Below, piece after piece: positions 1 through 5,977 of a DNA stretch of 9,883 nucleotides. Numbering within the stretch: position 1 is the first letter of the stretch; every line of letters starts with the position of its first letter. The stretch is from contig USBU01000029.1 of assembly GCA_900553005.1 (NCBI GenBank), positions 1-9,883 on the forward strand, written 5' to 3'. Under the pieces are notes generated by a model. It had not been told where the DNA came from. It made no database searches and saw only the letters and a program-made list of their open reading frames with translations. The DNA comes from an uncultured Eubacteriales bacterium. Its GTDB lineage: Bacteria > Bacillota > Clostridia > Christensenellales > Pumilibacteraceae. Position numbers and translations under genes: made by a program.

Positions 1-30
1 CGTGGGCTCGGAGATGTGTATAAGAGACAG
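1..30 (+). other. Nextera (Tn5) sequencing adapter, not genomic
   Basis: Bases 12-30 read AGATGTGTATAAGAGACAG, the 19-bp Tn5 mosaic end. Bases 1-11 (CGTGGGCTCGG) are the 3' part of the Illumina Nextera read-2 tail. The match is exact over 30 bases and directly abuts purD coding sequence, so this is untrimmed library adapter and the real contig begins at base 31. It is not a natural transposon end: there is no transposase and the read-2 tail is synthetic. It places an in-frame TAA (21-23) ahead of the purD fragment. Confidence 0.97.
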
Positions 31-359
31 TCGTAGAGGCATGTATAGACGGCAAGCTGGATAAGATAAATATCGAATGGCTGGATAAGACGGGGTTCAC
101 CGTAGTGGTGGCGTCCGGCGGTTACCCGGAAAACGTCGTCAAGGGCTGTCCTATTACCGTAGGCCGGCTGAACGGGGTTACGCTCTATCACGCTGGCACC
201 GCAGTTAAGGCCGGCAGGCTTGTGACAAACGGCGGCAGAGTATTCGACGTTACGGCCGTTGCCGCGAATATTGCCGAGGCGCGGGAAAAGGTGTACCGTG
301 AAATCGATAAAATACAGTTTGAAGGCGCGCGTTACCGCACCGATATAGGAAAGGTCTGA
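31..359 (+). CDS. purD: Phosphoribosylamine-glycine ligase (GAR synthetase), C-terminal fragment
   Basis: PurD joins 5-phosphoribosylamine to glycine with ATP to give GAR, step 2 of IMP synthesis, in the cytoplasm. Only the last 108 codons are present, in frame from base 33 to TGA 357-359; the family is about 420 residues, so the ATP-grasp core is missing. The visible part is the C-terminal domain: VVVASGGYPENV, then YHAGTAV, NGGRVFDVTAVA, and the ending IDKIQFEGARYRTDIG, all typical of PurD. The reading frame continues upstream of the first in-frame start codon (GTG 105) as VEACIDGKLDKINIEWLDK, which also fits PurD. The gene is therefore cut by the fragment edge, and GTG 105 is not its start. 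It lies 42 bp ahead of purL in the same direction and is probably co-transcribed with it. Identification is firm. Confidence 0.95.
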
Positions 360-390
360 CGCGCTGTAAAAAAATTACGTCCGAAGTTAA

Positions 391-396
391 GAGGAA
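391..396 (+). promoter_or_regulatory. Ribosome binding site of purL
   Basis: GAGGAA, 5 bases before ATG 402. It fixes the purL start. The 42-bp purD-purL gap shows no promoter, terminator or riboswitch fold that I can see. Confidence 0.7.
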
Positions 397-401
397 TTAC
401 A

Positions 402-3400
402 ATGGTTTATCGTGTTTATACCCAAAAAAAGCCGCAGTTCGACGGCTGCGGCAAGCTGAAGGATGAGATTAAAAATCTGCTGGGGATTTCTCCCTCGTCC
501 ATAAAAAAATATATCCGTTACGATGCGGAGGGACTGTCGCGCGAGGAATTTGACAAGGCGGTTGTCTCGGTATTTTCCGAACCTAGCGTGGATAACGTTT
601 TTGATTGTCCGGATTTCGAGGGCGACGTTCTTGTCGTAGAATATCTGGACGGACAGTACGACCAGCGCGCCGATTCGGCCGCGCAGTGCGTGCAGTTTCT
701 GACCGGCGGCGTGCGACCTGCAGTGCGTTGCGCCGACGTTTACGACATCTGCGGCGTTTCGGATAAGGAGATGGACGCAATAAAGGGCTATCTTATCAAT
801 CCCGTGGACAGCAAGGAGGGGACGTTATCGCTTCCCGACACGCTTCGTCGCGCTCCGGCAAAACGCGAAAAAATGCGCGTCGAGCTGTCGTTTATCGGGC
901 TTGACGAAAAAGACTTAAAACGGTTTTACGACAGCTTCGGCTTTGCCATGACTTTTGCCGATCTGAAGTTTGTGCAGAAATATTTTATCGCCGAGCGCCG
1001 CGAGCCCACTCTTACCGAAATAAAGGTTATAGATACCTATTGGTCCGATCACTGCCGGCATACCACCTTTCTTACCGAAATCAAAAGTATTGAGATCAAG
1101 TCGGACAACCGGCACATAAGGGAGGCCGTCGAGGACTACGGTAAGCTTTTCGGACAGCTTTACGCAAACAGAAAGGATAAATACGCCTGCCTTATGGACG
1201 TGGCTACGATCGCCGTCAAAAAGCTTAAAAAAGAAGGGTATCTCGACAATCTGGACGAGTCGGACGAGATTAACGCGTGCTCCGTCAAGGTCTCTGTGGA
1301 CGTTGACGGTAAGCCTGAAGACTGGCTTATAATGTTCAAAAACGAGACTCATAATCACCCGACGGAAATAGAGCCGTTCGGCGGCGCGGCGACGTGTCTG
1401 GGCGGAGCAATACGCGATCCGCTTTCGGGACGCACATACGTTTATCAGGCTATGCGCGTAACGGGCGCGGGCGATATTACCGAGGATTTTGACAAGACTC
1501 TGCCGGGTAAGCTGCCGCAGCGAGTCATATCGCGCACGGCTCTTGCCGGATTTTCTTCCTACGGCAATCAGATAGGCCTTGCCACAGGCGGCGTACACGA
1601 GCTTTTTGCAGACCGCTATAAGGCCAAAAGGCTGGAGACAGGGTACGTTATCGGCGGAGCGCGCGCGTCAAACGTGCGCCGTGAAAAGCCTGCAAAGGGC
1701 GACGTGATTCTGCTTGTCGGCGGCGACACCGGCCGCGACGGCTGCGGCGGCGCTACGGGCAGCAGCAAATCTCATACCGCTAAGTCTGTGGAGACCTGCG
1801 GAGCCGAGGTTCAAAAGGGCAATCCGCCCGAGGAGCGAAAGCTGCAGCGGCTTTTCCGCAATCCTGATGCAGCCGGAATGATCATCAAATGCAACGACTT
1901 CGGGGCGGGCGGCGTGTGCGTCGCCATAGGCGAGTTGTCCGAAGGACTTGACATATATCTTGACAGGATAATAAAAAAATACGACGGATTGACGGCTACC
2001 GAGCTTGCCATTTCCGAAAGTCAGGAGCGCATGGCCGTTATGGTAAAGCCGGAGGACGCGGATAGATTTATCGGTTTTGCCGCCGAGGAAAATCTTAAAG
2101 CCGTGCGCACGGCCGTCGTAACTGACGGCGGCAGACTCAGGATGTTTTACGGAGAGGAGACTATTGTCGATATTTCCCGCGAATTTCTCGATACCAACGG
2201 CGTAAAGCAGGTTACAGACGCTGTTATCACGGACAATTACGACGGTTATTTTGCTAGCTGCGACGAGTTTTCCGCAAAATATCTTGAAAAAGACGATTAT
2301 ATCGGCGCGCTTAAGGCCGAGCTTAACCGTCTTGACGTGTGTTCGCAAAAGGGCATGGGAGAGACCTTTGACGGCAGTATAGGCGCGGCCAGCGTGTTTA
2401 TGCCCTTCGGCGGAAAATATCAGCTTACTCCTTCTACGGTTATGGCGGCAAAGCCTCCGACCGAAGGCTTTACTCACACGGTAACCGCGTCGTCATACGC
2501 TTGTTATCCGCGGCTTATGACGCATTCTCCGTTTACGGGCGCGGTTTATTCGATTGTATCCGCCGTCGGCAAGCTTATTTCCGCAGGCGTCGGCCGCGAG
2601 ACTATAAGACTGTCGCTTCAGGAATTTTTCAAGCGACTGGGGACCGATCCCGAGCGCTGGGGAGAGCCGCTGTCCGCTCTTTTGGGCGCGTTTGAGGCGC
2701 AATTGGGGCTTAAAATGGGCGCGATAGGCGGCAAGGACAGTATGAGCGGCACATTCGAAAATATCGACGTTCCGCCTACCGTCATCGCTTTTGCCATGGG
2801 CGTGACCGACGACGATACTATTATTCATAATGTTTTCGACCGGCCCGGCAGGCTTTATTTGTTTTCGCTTAAGCGCGACGAGAAGGGTTATCCCGATTTC
2901 GGCCGCGCGCTTGAAATGTACGACGAGATTCATTCGCTTATAAAGGATAAAAAGATTATACGTTCTGCCGTGACCGAGGAGGGCGGTTATGCGGTGTCGG
3001 TTGCAAAATCCGTTATAGGCAGCGGCTTCGGAGCGGCGCTTGAAAAGGACTCCGATATGTTTTTACCGCTTTACGGCGATATTATCGCGCTTGCCGAGGA
3101 CGAAATTAACTCGCCGTTTGCGCGCGCAATCGGCTGCGTAAACGACGGCGGCAGATTTTCGGTGGGCGGCGCTTCGGTTACGACGGACGAGCTGACTAGC
3201 GCTTTTGTTTCGCGTCTTGAGGGCGTTTATCCGACTTCCGCGCCCGCTTCAGGTCGCGCCGTGGCGTCAAAATATGCAATCGATACCGTTTATACGGGTA
3301 AAACCAAAACCGCAAGACCTAGAGTGTTTATTCCCGTTTTTCCGGGGACTAACTGCGAGTACGATATGGCGCGCGCCTTTGTCCGCGAGGGGGCCGAGCC

Positions 3401-4112
3401 GGATATTTTCGTTATGCGCAACGTCACCGGCGAGGATATCCAGCAGTCGGTTGAGGAAATGAAAAGACGCATCGACAATGCGCAGATCATTGCGTTCCCG
3501 GGCGGCTTTTCGGGCGGCGACGAGCCTGACGGCAGCGGCAAATTTATTGTAAATACCTTTAAAAACGGTCTGCTTAAAGAAGCGGTAGAGGAGATGCTTT
3601 ATAAGCGCGACGGATTGATTTTGGGCATTTGCAACGGATTTCAGGCGCTGATAAAGCTGGGGCTTTTGCCTTTCGGGCGGATTGTAGATCAGACGCAACA
3701 CAGCCCTACGCTTACCTACAACAATATCGGCCGGCACGTTTCCACGATTTCGTCGGTGCGCCTTGGGACCAATAAGTCGCCCTGGCTTAACGGACTTAAC
3801 ATGGACAAAATTTATTCGGTCCCCGTCAGCCACGGAGAGGGTAAATTCGTCTGCGAACCCGAGATCTTCGACGGGCTTTTGAAAAACGGTCAGATTGCCA
3901 CTCAGTACGTGGACGAGACCGGCCGCGTCACTATGGATTCGCCCTACAATCCCAACGGTTCGTATATGGCCGTGGAGGGCATAATTTCGCCTGACGGCAG
4001 AATCCTGGGAAAAATGGGACATACGGAGCGCTGGCAGGAAGGTCTTTACAAAAACGTTCCAGGCAATTTCGATATGAACGTCTTTAAATTGGGCGTCGGT
4101 TATTTCAAATAA
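402..4112 (+). CDS. purL: Phosphoribosylformylglycinamidine synthase, single-chain (PurSLQ-type, clade II)
   Basis: This cytoplasmic enzyme converts FGAR, glutamine and ATP to FGAM, step 4 of IMP synthesis. The 1236-residue chain holds in one polypeptide what other bacteria split into PurS, PurL and PurQ. Domains in order: an N-terminal PurS-like and linker region (about 1-200); the synthetase core with YWSDHCRHTTF (213-223), the FKNETHNHPTEIEPFGG segment (from 312), GGDTGRDGCGGATGSSK (440-456), NDFGAGG (from 498) and GGKDSMSG (776-783); and a class I glutaminase domain from about 975. The glutaminase has PGTNCE (981-986), FPGGFSGGDE (1032-1041), nucleophile C1077 in GICNG, and H1207/E1209 in GHTER completing the triad, so all catalytic residues are present. 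The length matches the Clostridia-type family, which differs from the roughly 1300-residue proteobacterial form. ATG 402 follows GAGGAA (391-396) at good spacing. The gene ends at TAA just before a terminator. Confidence 0.97.
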   Translation: MVYRVYTQKKPQFDGCGKLKDEIKNLLGISPSSIKKYIRYDAEGLSREEFDKAVVSVFSEPSVDNVFDCPDFEGDVLVVEYLDGQYDQRADSAAQCVQFLTGGVRPAVRCADVYDICGVSDKEMDAIKGYLINPVDSKEGTLSLPDTLRRAPAKREKMRVELSFIGLDEKDLKRFYDSFGFAMTFADLKFVQKYFIAERREPTLTEIKVIDTYWSDHCRHTTFLTEIKSIEIKSDNRHIREAVEDYGKLFGQLYANRKDKYACLMDVATIAVKKLKKEGYLDNLDESDEINACSVKVSVDVDGKPEDWLIMFKNETHNHPTEIEPFGGAATCLGGAIRDPLSGRTYVYQAMRVTGAGDITEDFDKTLPGKLPQRVISRTALAGFSSYGNQIGLATGGVHELFADRYKAKRLETGYVIGGARASNVRREKPAKGDVILLVGGDTGRDGCGGATGSSKSHTAKSVETCGAEVQKGNPPEERKLQRLFRNPDAAGMIIKCNDFGAGGVCVAIGELSEGLDIYLDRIIKKYDGLTATELAISESQERMAVMVKPEDADRFIGFAAEENLKAVRTAVVTDGGRLRMFYGEETIVDISREFLDTNGVKQVTDAVITDNYDGYFASCDEFSAKYLEKDDYIGALKAELNRLDVCSQKGMGETFDGSIGAASVFMPFGGKYQLTPSTVMAAKPPTEGFTHTVTASSYACYPRLMTHSPFTGAVYSIVSAVGKLISAGVGRETIRLSLQEFFKRLGTDPERWGEPLSALLGAFEAQLGLKMGAIGGKDSMSGTFENIDVPPTVIAFAMGVTDDDTIIHNVFDRPGRLYLFSLKRDEKGYPDFGRALEMYDEIHSLIKDKKIIRSAVTEEGGYAVSVAKSVIGSGFGAALEKDSDMFLPLYGDIIALAEDEINSPFARAIGCVNDGGRFSVGGASVTTDELTSAFVSRLEGVYPTSAPASGRAVASKYAIDTVYTGKTKTARPRVFIPVFPGTNCEYDMARAFVREGAEPDIFVMRNVTGEDIQQSVEEMKRRIDNAQIIAFPGGFSGGDEPDGSGKFIVNTFKNGLLKEAVEEMLYKRDGLILGICNGFQALIKLGLLPFGRIVDQTQHSPTLTYNNIGRHVSTISSVRLGTNKSPWLNGLNMDKIYSVPVSHGEGKFVCEPEIFDGLLKNGQIATQYVDETGRVTMDSPYNPNGSYMAVEGIISPDGRILGKMGHTERWQEGLYKNVPGNFDMNVFKLGVGYFK

Positions 4113-4118
4113 ACTTTC

Positions 4119-4158
4119 AGAGGACGAGCGCGTTTAATCTTACTCGTCCTCTTGTTTT
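4119..4158 (+). terminator. Intrinsic terminator after purL
   Basis: A perfect 10-bp inverted repeat, AGAGGACGAG (4119-4128) and CTCGTCCTCT (4143-4152), flanks a 14-base loop. It is followed by a short imperfect T-run (TTGTTTT through 4158). It starts 7 bases after the purL stop, so it most likely ends the purine operon. The T-run is short, so some readthrough into the phosphatase gene is plausible. Confidence 0.75.
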
Positions 4159-4169
4159 GAGGCGACGAT

Positions 4170-4661
4170 ATGCATGACGGTAAAATCAGAATAATGTTTG
4201 TTTGTTACGGCAATATATGCCGTTCTCCAATGGCGGAATATATTTTTAAAAAGCTTGCCGAGGATTACGGTTTTTCCGAACGCTGTGAAATCGCTTCCGC
4301 GGCCACCAGCGGAGAGGAAATCGTCGGAGGCGTGGGAAATCCCGTTTATCCGCCCGCGCGCCGAGAACTTATACGCCGCGGTATCGGCTGCGGCGACAGG
4401 CGGGCGGTTCGGCTTAAAAAAGAGGATTACAAAAATTTCGATTTGTTCGTGGGGATGGACGATGGCAACATCCTTAGCATGCGCGCCGTTTTCGGCGGGG
4501 ATCCGGATAATAAGATTAAAAAGCTTATGGATTTTGCGGGCGGGGGCGATGTTGCAGATCCGTGGTACACAGGCCGTTTCGATACGGCTTTTTCGGACAT
4601 ATTCAAGGGCGTGTCAGCATTGGCGGAAACGTTATTCGGCGTAAAAATTGCTTCGGTATAG
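4170..4661 (+). CDS. Low-molecular-weight protein tyrosine phosphatase
   Basis: The predicted product is a 163-residue cytosolic phosphatase of the arsenate-reductase-like LMW-PTP fold, a usual length for the family. The P-loop CX5R-S is near the N-terminus as CYGNICRS (12-19), with nucleophile C12 and phosphate-binding R18. The general-acid aspartate is D130 in the DPWYTG motif. The residue two before R18 is I16, as in tyrosine-specific enzymes; the arginine phosphatase YwlE has threonine there, so I favour a tyrosine phosphatase. ATG 4170 has a modest GAGGCG (4159-4164) upstream. ATG 4194 (M9) is an alternative start that keeps the P-loop. No cognate tyrosine kinase or capsule gene is in the window, so the substrate is unknown. 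The gene sits alone between the purine operon terminator and the pyr promoter, with no clear promoter of its own. Confidence 0.92.
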   Translation: MHDGKIRIMFVCYGNICRSPMAEYIFKKLAEDYGFSERCEIASAATSGEEIVGGVGNPVYPPARRELIRRGIGCGDRRAVRLKKEDYKNFDLFVGMDDGNILSMRAVFGGDPDNKIKKLMDFAGGGDVADPWYTGRFDTAFSDIFKGVSALAETLFGVKIASV

Positions 4662-4712
4662 GTGTTCTTGTTCGTTTGCGGATGCTTTCGGCCGGTTATG
4701 AAAAGCCGGAAT

Positions 4713-4740
4713 AACGCGGGATCGAGCAGGCCTCGCGTTT
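4713..4740 (+). terminator. Possible weak terminator after the phosphatase gene
   Basis: AACGCGGG (4713-4720) pairs with CCTCGCG-type sequence at 4732-4739 as an 8-bp stem containing one G.T pair, with an 11-base loop. Only three Ts follow, so efficiency would be low. It lies about 50 bp after the phosphatase stop codon, a sensible place for a transcript end, but the call is tentative. Confidence 0.3.
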
Positions 4741-4840
4741 ATCCGTAAAGCGTTTTGTAAAATACTTTCTGCGTCTGTAAGTGTTTTTGCGCGCTGCGTT
4801 TTCGTCCGTTGCTTGTTTTGTTATAGCTTCGGAGAATATG

Positions 4841-4855
4841 TTGTCAGCTTGACAA
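4841..4855. repeat. Perfect 15-bp palindrome, operator-like
   Basis: TTGTCA-GCT-TGACAA is a perfect 6-bp inverted repeat with a 3-base centre. It sits about 70 bp upstream of the pyr promoter -35 box. The shape fits a dimeric regulator site, but I recognise no known operator and no regulator gene is nearby. It has no T-run, so it is not a terminator. It could be chance. Confidence 0.3.
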
Positions 4856-4924
4856 TCAGTGCCGCGCTTTCTTGCTTGAACCGCGCACGGCCGCAAAATT
4901 TACGGCGGACGGAGCGTAAATCGC

Positions 4925-4956
4925 TTTACATTTAAGCCGTAATATGATAATATAAT
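4925..4956 (+). promoter_or_regulatory. Probable sigma-70-type promoter of the pyr operon
   Basis: A -35-like TTTACA (4925-4930, five of six consensus bases) is followed by two overlapping -10 candidates: TAATAT (4948-4953, 17-bp spacing) and the perfect TATAAT (4951-4956, but 20-bp spacing). Either puts the transcript start near 4960-4964, exactly at the base of the first leader hairpin. That agreement with the attenuator is the best support. Confidence 0.65.
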
Positions 4957-4960
4957 TTAG

Positions 4961-5043
4961 GTCTTTGGGCAGTTGGACCCTTATAGACAAATCGACACAT
5001 CTGAAGTTGTTTCTTTCGGCTGCCCGTAAGGGTAGCTTTTTTT
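4961..5043 (+). promoter_or_regulatory. pyr operon leader attenuator with competing hairpins
   Basis: Three exclusive pairings can be read. Hairpin 1 (4961-4988) pairs GTCT with AGAC and GGG (4967-4969) with CCC (4978-4980) around an 8-base loop. The antiterminator pairs GGGCAGTTGGA (4967-4977) with TTCGGCTGCCC (5015-5025), 11 contiguous pairs including three G.U. The terminator uses the same CTGCCC (5020-5025). Hairpin 1 would therefore block the antiterminator and allow termination. This is the logic of Bacillus pyr attenuation, where PyrR with UMP stabilises the first hairpin. The conserved PyrR loop (UCCNGNGAGG-like) is absent, so the effector is unproven. A T-rich tract (5007-5017) precedes the terminator stem. 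Confidence 0.7.
5019..5043 (+). terminator. Leader intrinsic terminator ahead of pyrB
   Basis: GCTGCCC (5019-5025) pairs with GGGTAGC (5030-5036), seven pairs with one G.U, closing a GTAA (GNRA-type) tetraloop. It is followed at once by seven Ts (5037-5043). This is a strong factor-independent terminator inside the leader, 17 bases before the pyrB start codon. A terminator placed before the first gene of an operon is itself evidence of attenuation. Confidence 0.85.
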
Positions 5044-5049
5044 CAAAAC

Positions 5050-5054
5050 GGAGG
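5050..5054 (+). promoter_or_regulatory. Ribosome binding site that decides the pyrB start
   Basis: GGAGG lies 6 bases before TTG 5061, ideal spacing. It is the only strong site near pyrB and fixes the start there instead of at the upstream in-frame TTG 4965. It lies after the leader terminator, as required. Confidence 0.85.
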
Positions 5055-5060
5055 ACGCAT

Positions 5061-5972
5061 TTGAAGGAATTACTTGGTATAAAGCAGCTTTCGGCTGAAG
5101 AGATTTACGAAATACTCGATCTGGCTGCCGAGATGAAAAAGTACGTGCTTAAAGGGGAGAGACGTTCCCTTTTGACCGGCAGGCGCGTGACGACGCTGTT
5201 TTACGAAAACAGCACGCGCACCAAAACCAGCTTTGAGCTTGCGGCTTCGCTTGCGGGCGCGTCCGTCAATTCGCTGGATATTTCAACATCTAGCGTGCAG
5301 AAGGGCGAATCGCTTGTCGATACGGGAAAGACGTTGGACGCGTTGCGTACAGATATCGTCGTTATCCGGCATCAGATAAGCGGTGCGCCTTTATTTTTGT
5401 CCAAAAACATTAAAGCGGCGGTAATTAACGCCGGCGACGGCTCGCACGAGCATCCGACTCAGGCGTTGCTTGATTTCTTTACCATGCGCGAGCGCTTCGG
5501 GACATTAAGAGGGCTTAAGGTTGCCATAATAGGAGACGTTAAGCATTCTCGCGTTGCGCGCAGCAATCTTTGGGGGCTGCTTAAGCTGGGCGCATACGTA
5601 ACTCTATGCGCGCCCAAAACACTGCTGCCGGTCGGCTTCGACTCGTTTTGCCGCGTTACCGACAACCCTCGGGAAGCGGTTGCGGGCGCGGACGTCGTGA
5701 TGGGACTGCGCATTCAGCTGGAGCGCCAGAAACAAGGGCTTTTTCCCAGTCTCAGGGAGTACAATTCCCTTTGGGGCATTGACGAGGAGCTGTTGTCTTT
5801 GGCGGGGCCGGATGCGGTCGTCATGCACCCGGGCCCCGTCAACCGCGGAGTTGAAATCGGCTCGGGAGTATTGGATGGAGAAAAGAGTCTTGTGCTGGAG
5901 CAGGTGACCAACGGCGTGGCGGTGCGCATGGCCGTTTTGTCCCTTATCGGCAAAGAGCTGCAGGAGGTTTAA
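5061..5972 (+). CDS. pyrB: Aspartate carbamoyltransferase catalytic chain
   Basis: PyrB condenses carbamoyl phosphate with aspartate to N-carbamoyl-aspartate, the committed step of UMP synthesis. From TTG 5061 it is 303 residues, the normal catalytic-chain size. Carbamoyl-phosphate motif STRTKTSFE (51-59), SSVQKGES with K81 of the mobile loop contributed by the neighbouring subunit (77-84), H104, HPTQALLD (131-138), R164 and R167 in the DVKHSRVAR segment, and HPGPVNRGVE (256-265) are all present. The TTG start follows GGAGG at 6 bases. The frame stays open back to TTG 4965, but that start would add 32 residues encoded by the attenuator RNA and has no ribosome binding site. No PyrI regulatory subunit is seen in the window, so a Bacillus-like trimer is likely. 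It is the first gene of the pyr operon, with pyrC 5 bases after its stop. Confidence 0.96.
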   Translation: MKELLGIKQLSAEEIYEILDLAAEMKKYVLKGERRSLLTGRRVTTLFYENSTRTKTSFELAASLAGASVNSLDISTSSVQKGESLVDTGKTLDALRTDIVVIRHQISGAPLFLSKNIKAAVINAGDGSHEHPTQALLDFFTMRERFGTLRGLKVAIIGDVKHSRVARSNLWGLLKLGAYVTLCAPKTLLPVGFDSFCRVTDNPREAVAGADVVMGLRIQLERQKQGLFPSLREYNSLWGIDEELLSLAGPDAVVMHPGPVNRGVEIGSGVLDGEKSLVLEQVTNGVAVRMAVLSLIGKELQEV

Positions 5973-5977
5973 TAACG

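Larger units (their letters stand above)
4662..4924. other. Non-coding stretch between phosphatase gene and pyr promoter
   Basis: I see no convincing gene here on either strand. A 66-codon minus-strand frame (4696-4896) has no recognisable product. The stretch holds a hairpin without a T-run (4686-4692 with 4705-4711), a possible terminator (4713-4740) and a perfect palindrome (4841-4855). There is no tRNA, direct-repeat array or mobile-element end that I can recognise. Confidence 0.6.

Noticed and set aside
12..30. Natural Tn5-family transposon end
   Set aside because: The mosaic end is a synthetic hybrid, it is preceded by the Illumina read-2 tail, and no transposase is present.
360..401. 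Riboswitch or promoter ahead of purL
   Set aside because: The gap is only 42 bases, mostly A-rich plus a ribosome binding site; too short for a purine riboswitch and without promoter boxes.
915..4022. Long minus-strand open frames inside purL (for example 915-1598, 1668-2477, 3267-4022)
   Set aside because: They lie entirely opposite a fully conserved purL, show no recognisable domain, and are explained by purL codon bias.
4198..4644. 148-codon + frame overlapping the phosphatase gene
   Set aside because: It is the shifted frame of a gene with intact catalytic motifs and encodes no recognisable product.
4820..4847. Minus-strand promoter-like pair CTGACA / TATAAC with 16-bp spacing
   Set aside because: It points toward the back of the phosphatase gene with no minus-strand gene to drive; single matches of this quality occur by chance.
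4696..4896. 66-codon minus-strand frame in the intergenic stretch
   Set aside because: Its composition is rich in Arg, Lys and Cys with no known motif, and no convincing ribosome binding site or conserved neighbour supports it.
4961..5043. Exact PyrR-binding element in the leader
   Set aside because: I looked for a UCCNGNGAGG-like loop and found none, so I call an attenuator but not a PyrR site.
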